DNA of 37,356 bases from Desulfobacteraceae bacterium 4572_35.1. Its GTDB lineage: Bacteria; Desulfobacterota; Desulfuromonadia; Desulfuromonadales; Desulfuromonadaceae. The stretch is from contig NBLX01000010.1 of NCBI GenBank assembly GCA_002084705.1, positions 1 through 37,356 on the forward strand, given 5' to 3'. The notes beneath the pieces were generated by a model, which was not told the DNA's origin, ran no database searches, and saw only the letters and a program-made list of their open reading frames with translations. The position numbers and the translations under genes are program-made. Shown here in pieces: positions 1-7,371 of the stretch; the stretch's first letter is position 1; the number at the start of each line of letters is the position of its first letter.

Positions 1-278
1 CTGCTCCACACTTCGTACTTCTTGAACGGCAAATAACCCAGCGATTGAGCCATTCGAACTTGCGAGCGCAACAGGTCTAGCTCAGCGTCCAAATCTTGGA
101 GTGTCGTCTTTTTGTAATAACGGCGGTTACACACAACAATCAATCGCAATAGCCGCCATAAACTCTGGCGAATCTCTTGCGATAAAACGTGGCGTTCCGA
201 CTTTGGAAACTGGCGCAACGCCACGTAGCCATAAGCAATCATATCTTCAGCCTTCTGCTTAACAGCTAAATCGCTCAC
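1..278 (-). CDS. avd: Avd-like DGR accessory protein (3' truncated by window edge)
   Basis: Reading from a GTG at 278 gives 92 codons to the window edge, starting VSDLAVKQKAEDMIAYGYVA and containing LRQFPKSERHVLSQEIR, CNRRYYKKTTLQDLDAELD and LGYLPFKKYEVWS. This is the four-helix-bundle pattern of DGR accessory variability proteins: a short helix, the FPKSERHVLSQEIR segment, then a basic helix with RRYYKKTTLQDLD. Avd binds the DGR reverse transcriptase and template RNA and is needed for mutagenic cDNA synthesis. An in-frame TAG lies upstream and a TTG two codons upstream is an alternative start. It follows the variable gene by about 45 nt on the same strand, the usual DGR order. The C-terminus, template repeat and reverse transcriptase are outside the window. 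Confidence 0.85.
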   Translation of the reverse strand, partial: MSDLAVKQKAEDMIAYGYVALRQFPKSERHVLSQEIRQSLWRLLRLIVVCNRRYYKKTTLQDLDAELDLLRSQVRMAQSLGYLPFKKYEVWS

Positions 279-289
279 AGACAAAACCC

Positions 290-303
290 CGCGCTATCGC
301 GCG
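290..303 (-). repeat. GC-rich hairpin with GATA tetraloop downstream of the DGR variable repeat
   Basis: On the minus strand, CGCGC-GATA-GCGCG forms a 5-bp stem with a GRNA-type tetraloop, 18 nt after the stop codon of the variable gene. In the well-studied Bordetella phage DGR a GC-rich hairpin or cruciform with a GRNA tetraloop sits just after the variable repeat and stimulates target recognition. Position, loop and orientation match. The short stem is the weak point. Confidence 0.6.
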
Positions 304-321
304 ATAAACAGATTTCAGCCA

Positions 322-1404
322 TCAGAGCACAAAAGCGGGGCGAAAGCCGAGACTGCTGTACGAGCTCGAGCGCCCGTAACCCAGGTCGAGCACGAACACT
401 CCAGCACTCGTGCCAGTGTTCCACCGACCGCCACGGATCGGCAACCGCTCGCCGATATTGCGCGCATAGATATAATCGCCGCCAAGGCCTGTGCCAGCGG
501 GGGCTAGGCCGAGTTGCAACAACCGCTCCGGCACAGTGATGCCGGTGTCGGCAGACACGGTCTCAAAAACACTAGCAGCGTATGTAGTGCCGTCGGATTG
601 GTTATCAACGACAGTGTCAATTTGTACGCTGCCCGCTCCTGTCGACCCAGTGGCATCATATTTCAGTGATCCAGCGGTACCCGGATCGACAAGCGAGCCA
701 TCGGCAGCGGCAATTGCACGCCATAGCGCGCTAGCAGCAGACTGATCTTTAGTGCTATCGGCAGCGTTATTGTTTTCCAGTACCTGTATTTCGCCGTCAT
801 TAATGCGCAGTCCACCGTTCCACTCGTAAACGTTGCCGTTAAGATCAGAGATACCGTCAGGGGTATGATCGTGGCTCCATGTTGCCGGACCACTGCCAGT
901 GGCGGTACGCGCGGTGCCGCTAGTACCAAGGACAACACCATCCTGCGTTAATCTACCGACTTCATGCTTTTGGCCAACATCGCGGCCGTAGTTGTTATTG
1001 CCACGCGGCATGGTACCGTTTTTCCAACACCAAAGCGCAATGGCCGCCCACTCAGCGTTTGTCATCAGGTGCCAACCTGCGCCCTTATCTTTGCATCGAG
1101 CAAGAGCGGTGTCAAAATCAACGTAGGTTGCCGGATCGTGCCCCGGTAACGATAACGCGCGATCGTCGTGCACGGTCGCCTGATACTTACCGATGAAGAT
1201 CGATTTTTTTTCGACCCCATTAACAATAAACGCTGGATGCACTCCAGAACCCAATGCTGGGTCGATATCCTCCAGGTTAAATTTAGGGATCTCGACCATT
1301 ATGCTCGGGTAGCCTTTATCGTCATACATAACGGTATTTTTGCCACCGCTGGCGGCTTCAACGCTTTGGCGCAACATATCGGGGGTTGAGATGATTAAAC
1401 TCAT
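322..1404 (-). CDS. DGR target protein with C-type-lectin (formylglycine-enzyme-like) fold, tail-tip receptor binder
   Basis: 360 aa from the ATG at 1404, which has a strong AAGGAG 7 nt upstream; the longer reading from 1443 lacks this support. Residues about 75-200 carry formylglycine-generating-enzyme/CLec landmarks (FIGKYQATV, GAGWHLMTNAEWAAIALW, ISDLNGNVYEWNGGLRI) and the C-terminus is a DGR variable repeat. Such proteins display diversified residues on a lectin scaffold. As the last gene of a tail operon it is most likely the receptor-binding tip, with diversification changing host range. It sits 2 nt after the preceding small tail gene and just upstream of avd. The assignment as DGR target is firm; the attachment role is inferred from position. 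Confidence 0.88.
   Translation of the reverse strand: MSLIISTPDMLRQSVEAASGGKNTVMYDDKGYPSIMVEIPKFNLEDIDPALGSGVHPAFIVNGVEKKSIFIGKYQATVHDDRALSLPGHDPATYVDFDTALARCKDKGAGWHLMTNAEWAAIALWCWKNGTMPRGNNNYGRDVGQKHEVGRLTQDGVVLGTSGTARTATGSGPATWSHDHTPDGISDLNGNVYEWNGGLRINDGEIQVLENNNAADSTKDQSAASALWRAIAAADGSLVDPGTAGSLKYDATGSTGAGSVQIDTVVDNQSDGTTYAASVFETVSADTGITVPERLLQLGLAPAGTGLGGDYIYARNIGERLPIRGGRWNTGTSAGVFVLDLGYGRSSSYSSLGFRPAFVL
325..435 (-). repeat. DGR variable repeat (VR) at the 3' end of the target gene
   Basis: The last residues of the target protein contain RGGRWNTGTSAGVFVLDLG followed by YGRSSSYSSLGFRPAF, the C-type-lectin VR signature (RGG-W-N-G--AGVF-L-L---R------GFRPA). Invariant scaffold residues alternate with codons such as ACT, AGT, GAC, GGT, TAC and AGC, which can be derived from AAC or AAT by adenine-specific mutagenesis. 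The 3' part (LGFRPAF) would hold the initiation-of-homing segment. Exact limits need the template repeat, which lies outside the window. Confidence 0.85.
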
Positions 1405-1406
1405 AA

Positions 1407-1748
1407 TTACTCTCCTTGAGTTGGGTTGTTTTTTACTGGCCACAAAAATAGCTGCACAGCAGCGACATTGAGCGGCAAAGCTTGGCGCAACATGGCCGGC
1501 TGGTCGTCAAGTCCAAGCTTTCCGCTGTCGACAAAATGATATTGACGCGGTGGGATCACCACGCTGGCTACATAACTACCAGATAGCCCTTCGGCAACTA
1601 CTCCATCGCGATCTGCAGTCAAATCTACTGTGGCGATAACGTCAGTTTGGCACTCAGCGAGGTCAACAATATGCCCAGCAACCGTCAATACTAAACCTTC
1701 TAGGCTGTAACTGGCCACTGGGCCTGATGCAACGTGTTTAATGATCAT
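1407..1748 (-). CDS. Small tail-fibre-associated protein, unknown
   Basis: 113 aa with a GGAG 7 nt before the ATG. Mostly beta-prone sequence without signal peptide or membrane segment (SYSLEGLVLTVAGHIVDL, VVIPPRQYHFVDSGK). It lies between the collar-type tail fibre and the DGR lectin protein, 10 nt and 2 nt from its neighbours, so all three are translated together. I do not recognise the family. The position suits an adaptor between fibre and lectin tip or a fibre chaperone; this is inference. Confidence 0.75.
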   Translation of the reverse strand: MIIKHVASGPVASYSLEGLVLTVAGHIVDLAECQTDVIATVDLTADRDGVVAEGLSGSYVASVVIPPRQYHFVDSGKLGLDDQPAMLRQALPLNVAAVQLFLWPVKNNPTQGE

Positions 1749-1758
1749 GTTTGGTCTC

Positions 1759-2907
1759 CTAATCTCTATTTATTGCTGCTACGGTGTAGCGGACAAGCAC
1801 GTTGTCTGCTGTTCCGCTAAAGCCAACCTTAAAGCCATTATCCTGTTTATCGTATGGGTACAGATCACCCACGGCCGCACGATTAGTCGCTGACTCAACC
1901 GTCAGCAGAACATCGTAGTTTTGTCCGGTAGGCAAAGGATATGTCAGCGGCACGTAGGCATTCGGTAATGCGGCAACAAGCCACGACTGCGGGTCGTTAA
2001 TTAGTCGATTATCTATGAGGCCTACAGCACTGATGTCGTTGCCAGTATTGCCAGCGGGGATGGTTACGGTATAAAGCAATATGGCAGCAAGCGGCACAGT
2101 GTCACCGAGTAACACGCCATATTCACCAACGCCAAGATCAACCAAGTAGGCATAGCGGGTCAGATCTTCATCGCCAAAATTCTCTGGCACCGCTATTTCC
2201 AGATCGTCATCGACCAACTTTGCATAGCCGCCGTCGATACGAGCAATGCTCTCACCGGTGCCAACAGTGCCAGTTTCAGATAGATGCAGATAACGCACAT
2301 CGGCTCTTGTGAGCACGAAACCCTTAATCACGTGCTTGTTTTTGATATGGATCGTGCCCTGCGCGAATATGCGCTGGCGAACCTCATCAATTGATTTTTG
2401 ATTCTGTGATGCCCGCGCTAACGCTTCTTGCATGCCAATAGCTAGCGGGTTGGTCTGCTCACCGACGTATTCGCGGGTCGCCAACACCAACGATGGATCA
2501 ACTGACAGTGTTACTGCTGCGGCACTGCCAATCTCAAGGTAGAGGCGCAGAAACAGATCTTTGGCGCTGCCAGACTCAAGCACTGGCTTGTAAGTTTCGG
2601 GAAACCTGGCAACGGCGAACAGGTCACCATCGGCATCGAATAGGCCCACCTCGCGGATATACCACCCACCAACCTCCGGCGGCACAACGCCCTCAGCGAT
2701 CACGCGGCCAGGGTTGGCGGCATCGGCCTGTACGGTACTTAAGCTGGCGCGCCACTTTTCGCCAACCAGCGATGTTTGGCCCACACTGGGCGTGTAGTCG
2801 CCATCGCCCACGGCAATGCTGGCCAGATTAATAGAATCCTCGCTGGCCGTTGCTGCGGCCAGCTTGGCTTGGCCGATGGTGGTTATCAGTGTGTAATATT
2901 TATTCAT
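1759..2907 (-). CDS. Tail fibre protein with N-terminal phage tail-collar domain
   Basis: 382 aa. The N-terminus (MNKYYTLITTIGQAKLAAA, then INLASIAVGDGDYTPSVGQT and GGWYIREVGLFDADGDLFAV) is the DUF3751-type tail-collar domain that attaches fibres to the baseplate in P2- and Mu-like phages. Residues from about 150 onward are fibre shaft or tip of unrecognised family. A GGGAGG precedes the ATG. It follows the gp48-like baseplate gene, the normal location of Mu gene S-like fibres. The DGR lectin gene two positions downstream probably supplies receptor specificity. Confidence 0.85.
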   Translation of the reverse strand: MNKYYTLITTIGQAKLAAATASEDSINLASIAVGDGDYTPSVGQTSLVGEKWRASLSTVQADAANPGRVIAEGVVPPEVGGWYIREVGLFDADGDLFAVARFPETYKPVLESGSAKDLFLRLYLEIGSAAAVTLSVDPSLVLATREYVGEQTNPLAIGMQEALARASQNQKSIDEVRQRIFAQGTIHIKNKHVIKGFVLTRADVRYLHLSETGTVGTGESIARIDGGYAKLVDDDLEIAVPENFGDEDLTRYAYLVDLGVGEYGVLLGDTVPLAAILLYTVTIPAGNTGNDISAVGLIDNRLINDPQSWLVAALPNAYVPLTYPLPTGQNYDVLLTVESATNRAAVGDLYPYDKQDNGFKVGFSGTADNVLVRYTVAAINRD

Positions 2908-2919
2908 TTTTTTGCCTCC

Positions 2920-3675
2920 CTACTGTTGTGGATAAACATCAACGGTTTCGCGCTGCAACAGCACCGCTGCAATAAACAGAGCGGCAACACCGTTAAGCTC
3001 AGTGATGGCATCAGGTGACCATGATGCTGGATAGATAGATACAATATCGGTGTGCTGGATTGCCCCGCCGAAATATAACGTGCCGGTGGTTGATAGTTCA
3101 GTGATGGCCCACGGCTGCACGCTAACGTGTTCGGATGACTGGATTGTGGCGGCAAGATAAACAGGTGATGCTTGCTCACACTTAATCTTTATACCTGCCA
3201 ACCTTGAACGAGCAGGCTTATTTTCGTTAATCGCCCACTCGGCTTGCTTAAAGCCCATGGTTAGATCGCCACCCAGCACATCCAGCTCAACTCGAAACTC
3301 CGCCCAACGGTCTGGATCTTCATCGCGTAGCGATACTACCGTGGCCGATTCGAAACCAAAATAGCGGGTCAGTGCCAGCTCTATCGAGCTGCTACGCCCG
3401 CCTCTAGCCCACCACAAATACGCTGATCGCAAGCGGCCAAGGTAATGTTCTTCGATCTCCATTGAGGCACGGGTGATCCCACGGCTACGCGCAAAATGCT
3501 CTAAGGACTCGTCATCGCACAATGCGGGCAAAAACTGATCCCTCAGCCACAGAACATGCTCGCGGGCGCTATCTAGAGCCAAAGCGATACCTTCAGTCAA
3601 CACAGCCAGCGGTCCAAGGCTGGCTGAAGGCAACCAGCGCAGCGTTTTCTTAAAGTATTCGCCAAATAGACCCAT
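2920..3675 (-). CDS. Mu gp48-like baseplate/tail protein I-type
   Basis: 251 aa, starting one base after the stop of the baseplate J gene. The N-terminus (MGLFGEYFKKTLRWLPSAS) and the region LWLRDQFLPALCDDESLEHFARSRGI resemble gp48-type proteins (DUF2313/tail protein I group) that link baseplate wedge to fibres. The C-terminal half contains two similar beta segments (VYLAATIQSSEHVSVQPW and TLYFGGAIQHTDIVSIYP), each followed by a similar tail, indicating an internal duplication. Family assignment rests on synteny as much as on sequence. Confidence 0.75.
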   Translation of the reverse strand: MGLFGEYFKKTLRWLPSASLGPLAVLTEGIALALDSAREHVLWLRDQFLPALCDDESLEHFARSRGITRASMEIEEHYLGRLRSAYLWWARGGRSSSIELALTRYFGFESATVVSLRDEDPDRWAEFRVELDVLGGDLTMGFKQAEWAINENKPARSRLAGIKIKCEQASPVYLAATIQSSEHVSVQPWAITELSTTGTLYFGGAIQHTDIVSIYPASWSPDAITELNGVAALFIAAVLLQRETVDVYPQQ

Positions 3676-4854
3676 CTACGCCTCACTTGCCCATGTGCTG
3701 GTTAGGGTTACAGCCTGCAATACCGCCAGACCATCACCTGCAACTTCAACATCGACGGCTGGGCTGGTGATATTGACCTTTTTCACGCCGTCCACTGCCA
3801 ACACTGCCCAGCGCAACAGATCGAGCGGCAAATCCTGACCAATCTTCAGCGGCGGCACATCACTGACATTTTCCACCTGCTCAAACATTGCCCGAACCCG
3901 CGCTTCAGCTTGTGCTTCAATGTCGACCGGAGCACCATGGGTCAGTACTAGCTCGGCAACGATAGTGACATTGATTGGAGTGGGAGACTTAACAAGCACA
4001 TCATCATTGATCGGCTGTTTCTCATCACCGTTTCCAGTGCCTTTAATTACGGTGTCGACCTCGTCAATCAACGCCTGAGTTGGCATCCCAGCTGCACCCT
4101 TGAGCACAACATCCACCGTGCCTTGTCCTCGTGGGTGCTGATCAAGTATCGTTGCGGCCACCACACCAGTCACACTGCGTGCCCAAGCTTCGTACGCATG
4201 CTTGGTTGCGCCATTCAGCCCCGTCCACGCTAGCGTGTAACGCTCGAACAACGGGGGATCTAACTCGGCATTGGTTCCTTCACTACTTAACCAATCCGCA
4301 CGGTTTTCAACCGTATCAATGCCGTCAATGGTGGTAACAATCTCGCAAATTTGGCCCGTGGTAACATTGCCGCCTTGGCCATACTCTTCAGCAATCACCT
4401 CAACTGCAATCTCCGTTTCACCATCAATCAGCACGACATCGGCAACGGTAACAAAGCGGTAAACTTGCCCCATGCCATCAGGTAGGGTTCTAACAATACG
4501 GCCAGCTTGAAGCGGCACATTGCCAACAGGATCAACACGCATCAAGTAGATTAGACCCTTCGCCTTCGTAGCCACCTTGCGGTACACATCCACCTGTTTG
4601 CAGTGCAAATCTAACCACGGCCCTGTGGCCGAATCAGCAAACGCTTGCTTAAGTACCACCGCCAAAAATTGATACAGTTGATAGAGACCCCACGCCCATA
4701 TCTCGATCAGGCCACGCACGATCCCTTTATTTAAGTTGAGGCGGTTCGGTAGCCACCCTTTAGCGGCGTACTCCTCTTGTTTGTCATTGATCCGATCAAA
4801 TAGACTTTGACGAATTTCATCGAGACTACGGTTAACCAATTCGCGGATTAACAT
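3676..4854 (-). CDS. Baseplate J-like protein (Mu gp47)
   Basis: 392 aa. Contains the wedge-protein pattern of the Baseplate_J family: LDLHCKQVDVYRKVATKAKG, then VPLQAGRIVRTLPDGMGQVY and YGQGGNVTTGQICEIVTTIDG, and the C-terminal segment with VDVVLKGAAGMPTQALIDEV. It forms the baseplate periphery with gp46 and gp48. The start overlaps the end of gp46 by 23 nt and its own stop abuts the gp48 gene, so the three are translationally linked. Confidence 0.9.
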   Translation of the reverse strand: MLIRELVNRSLDEIRQSLFDRINDKQEEYAAKGWLPNRLNLNKGIVRGLIEIWAWGLYQLYQFLAVVLKQAFADSATGPWLDLHCKQVDVYRKVATKAKGLIYLMRVDPVGNVPLQAGRIVRTLPDGMGQVYRFVTVADVVLIDGETEIAVEVIAEEYGQGGNVTTGQICEIVTTIDGIDTVENRADWLSSEGTNAELDPPLFERYTLAWTGLNGATKHAYEAWARSVTGVVAATILDQHPRGQGTVDVVLKGAAGMPTQALIDEVDTVIKGTGNGDEKQPINDDVLVKSPTPINVTIVAELVLTHGAPVDIEAQAEARVRAMFEQVENVSDVPPLKIGQDLPLDLLRWAVLAVDGVKKVNITSPAVDVEVAGDGLAVLQAVTLTSTWASEA

Positions 4855-5266
4855 CTTTGATCACCATCTCCTGTTTGACGCTGTCCATTTCGATCACCAA
4901 GTTAAACGGATGATCTTCATCAATAAACTGCCACTCGCAGCGAGCAGTTATTCCAACTTCGTTCCAACTGATAATTTTGCAAGCTGAAGTTCCTGGTACA
5001 ACGCGTGGATCAAGCTGCACACGTCGCTCCACTTCAGTCTCAAAACCCATGCGGTTGGCAGACGTGTTCTCCTCTTTAATCCACTGATAAATCAGCGCGC
5101 CAAACTCAATGTCATAAAACAGTTCACCCAATGGTTGGCGTAGACGTAACTGAATATCTTGCACACCTGTCTCAACGCCTTCGGTCAGTATAAGTTCACC
5201 GTTGGCGGCCACCATCGCTTGACCCGCCGTATCGAGCTTTATGTCCTGTCCGTAAATGTCAGTCAT
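4832..5266 (-). CDS. GPW/gp25-like baseplate wedge protein (Mu gp46)
   Basis: 144 aa from the ATG at 5266 (MTDIYGQDIKLDTAG), preferred over a GTG two codons upstream because AAGGGTGG is correctly spaced. GVETGVQDIQLRLRQPLGE and FYDIEFGALIYQWI are the gp25/gpW-family core. The protein forms part of the inner baseplate wedge. It lies between the gp45 spike gene (8 nt away) and baseplate J (overlapping). Confidence 0.87.
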   Translation of the reverse strand: MTDIYGQDIKLDTAGQAMVAANGELILTEGVETGVQDIQLRLRQPLGELFYDIEFGALIYQWIKEENTSANRMGFETEVERRVQLDPRVVPGTSACKIISWNEVGITARCEWQFIDEDHPFNLVIEMDSVKQEMVIKDVNPRIG

Positions 5267-5274
5267 ATCCACCC

Positions 5275-6021
5275 TTAATGATTGTGGTTGCTGGTATTGC
5301 CGCCCTCATCAATGATTGATCCTGAGGCGCGAATATTGCCCTCCACATCAAAGTCACCAATCAACTTAAAACTACCCGTTTGTTCGGTATTCGCTGTCTT
5401 GGTTTCGGTTGCCGTACCACCACCAGCGGCCGAGGTGGAAACATTGCCTAACAGGTTAATTTGCGGTGCCTGAATCGTGGCACTTGTTGCAGCTTTAATA
5501 GCGGCTGAACCACCAACATTAATATTCCAATCTGCACCGACTGTTTCTGTTTTATTGCCGCCGATCTCATTGATGCGATCGCTTGGTGTTTTATGGACAA
5601 TGTTTCCTTCAGCAGTGATCTTGATATAAACACCGGGCTTCTGCTGAATGATAAAACCACCCAATTCACACACAGGTGCTTTGTTGCTTTGCCAGCGGAA
5701 ATTCGAAAGACGCGGATAATCTGGATCACCATCGTAGTAGGTGATATCGCACAGCGTACCAACCTCGGGCGGACACACCACTCCGCGCTCTGGCCCTCCC
5801 CATAAAATGGGGATCTCTACTTTAGGGATGACCGGTTCATTGTTGTCGACACTGTCATCGTTACGCAGGGGCTGCACATCGGCGTAGTAACGACCATCAC
5901 TTGCATAGCTCTTCACCACCAGCCCCTTGCGCGGCATCCGATAGTAAGCACGCAAGTTCGGCATCACCAATTCAACGACCCGCTTGAGCAAATTCTTTAA
6001 ATCTGAATTAGACCCAGCCAT
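5275..6021 (-). CDS. Baseplate assembly protein V / spike (Mu gp45)
   Basis: 248 aa from the ATG at 6021, which has GGAG 7 nt upstream; it overlaps the hub gene stop by 14 nt. The central OB-like part (YYADVQPLRNDDSV, VVCPPEVGTLCDITYYDGDP) matches gpV-type spikes. The C-terminus (AAIKAATSATIQAPQINLLG and ending SNHNH) is the repetitive beta-helix and metal-binding histidine tip typical of membrane-piercing spikes. The terminal histidines are consistent with tip metal coordination. Confidence 0.88.
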   Translation of the reverse strand: MAGSNSDLKNLLKRVVELVMPNLRAYYRMPRKGLVVKSYASDGRYYADVQPLRNDDSVDNNEPVIPKVEIPILWGGPERGVVCPPEVGTLCDITYYDGDPDYPRLSNFRWQSNKAPVCELGGFIIQQKPGVYIKITAEGNIVHKTPSDRINEIGGNKTETVGADWNINVGGSAAIKAATSATIQAPQINLLGNVSTSAAGGGTATETKTANTEQTGSFKLIGDFDVEGNIRASGSIIDEGGNTSNHNH

Positions 6022-6811
6022 TTTCAACTCCGTAATCGATGAGTGTTCGCACTTTGGTTGGTTCAATTGCTTGCTCAACCCGCAACGCTCGATGTTTAGC
6101 CTCTATACCTCGCTTAACATCCTTGATGCCAAACTGCTGGCTATGCCGCAAACTAGGCTGCAACAAAGAGATAATTCGACTTCGGCCAAAGGGATCAAAA
6201 TTAGGCTCGTGGGTTAATAATCCAGCTCCTGTAGCAATAACAGGTACTGGTCCTGGTTCATCAAAATCACCCCAATTCACCCCCGCACTACCAAGCCACA
6301 GCGCCCAATGGCTCATGTCGAGATCAAATGCTTTTTGACAACTAGCGGCAATCTGGCGTACCAACTGCCACACCGTTATATTGCTGGCCACGACCTTTGG
6401 TAGCACCCTGCCTGTTTGACTAATGCGACCAAGCGGCAAGCCTGTTTGACGTATGGCGTATGCCACAATGGCCTCTGGTGTTTCGTTCTCCCACACCTGA
6501 GTGAGGAGGGTGGTGGTCAGAGGTAAAGCCTTGTCGACAGCGCGAATCTCAATTTGATCGCGGGTTGTTCCTTGGCAAATCCGTTGCACCGTACCGTTCC
6601 AAATTGCTGGCTGTTGGTTGCGATAGCCGAGCTGGATCTGCACGACGTCGTCACGCTTGAAGTTGCGGAATAACTCAGCAGTGGCATCGGGCAAGGTCAA
6701 CGTTGCCACCTGGAGCGGCCGATGCCGTTCCGATACAATCACACAGCGCGGACAGCGTAGAATATGTGATCTACCAATCGTTATATGGGTGCGTATTCCT
6801 GAAATTTGCAT
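6008..6811 (-). CDS. Baseplate hub protein (Mu gp44 / gpP, gpD-like)
   Basis: 267 aa. The pattern LFRNFKRDDVVQIQLGYRNQ (a gpD/hub-type segment), WNGTVQRICQGTTRDQIEI and ETPEAIVAYAIRQTGLPLG matches Mu P/late-control-D hub proteins, which form the ring between tail tube and spike. Its ATG overlaps the stop of the upstream gene (TAATG) and its 3' end overlaps the spike gene. Confidence 0.82.
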   Translation of the reverse strand: MQISGIRTHITIGRSHILRCPRCVIVSERHRPLQVATLTLPDATAELFRNFKRDDVVQIQLGYRNQQPAIWNGTVQRICQGTTRDQIEIRAVDKALPLTTTLLTQVWENETPEAIVAYAIRQTGLPLGRISQTGRVLPKVVASNITVWQLVRQIAASCQKAFDLDMSHWALWLGSAGVNWGDFDEPGPVPVIATGAGLLTHEPNFDPFGRSRIISLLQPSLRHSQQFGIKDVKRGIEAKHRALRVEQAIEPTKVRTLIDYGVENGWV

Positions 6812-7371
6812 TACGACAGCCCCTCGTTTAAGCCTTTAGTAAATGGGTTACTATCATCAGCCAATGTTGCTTCAGGTTCAGGATCGACCGCTGTTACTTG
6901 AGGTGCTGTGCCAACTGCTTGATCACTGGCAACAACCTGTCCCTCCTGCCTGACGATCACGGGCACATGCTCGTCAAAAGCCAACGTGACTTGGACCACA
7001 TCGTTTTGATCATCTTCAGAGCTGTCCAAACCTGAAAACACTACTTGGTCAATTCCACGCGCCCGTAAATGTCGGCCGGTCACGGTATAAACTTTGGGGT
7101 TGGCTCCGTTATCAGCCCCTTTAAACACCTGATTAATACTAGTCAGCTTGTCATAACAGTCCGACTGCTCATCACAGAGCAGATCGAGAGTCAGCACAAT
7201 ATCGGCATCCGTCCAGCCCATGGGGGTCTTCACGGTGCCACTCATGCCATCGGCTTCAGCTTCATCAAAGCGCACCGCACCACGAATGGTTTGCGATACT
7301 AAATTGCCCGGCAATAAAGAATCACCCAACCGCACCTCGCCATCTGCAAACGTCAAATAGCCATCAACCAT
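6811..7371 (-). CDS. Baseplate/tail protein in the Mu gp43 position
   Basis: 186 aa from the ATG at 7371, which has GGAG 8 nt upstream and overlaps the tape-measure stop by 8 nt. Residues 1-140 form a compact domain (MVDGYLTFADGEVRLGD, VLTLDLLCDEQSDCYDKL, YTVTGRHLRARGIDQVVFSG) followed by an acidic Pro/Ala-rich tail. It is much shorter than Mu gp43 and lacks an obvious DNA-circularisation domain, so it is better read as a tail-hub adaptor of the DUF6046-like sort. Function is inferred from its place between tape measure and hub. Confidence 0.7.
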   Translation of the reverse strand: MVDGYLTFADGEVRLGDSLLPGNLVSQTIRGAVRFDEAEADGMSGTVKTPMGWTDADIVLTLDLLCDEQSDCYDKLTSINQVFKGADNGANPKVYTVTGRHLRARGIDQVVFSGLDSSEDDQNDVVQVTLAFDEHVPVIVRQEGQVVASDQAVGTAPQVTAVDPEPEATLADDSNPFTKGLNEGLS

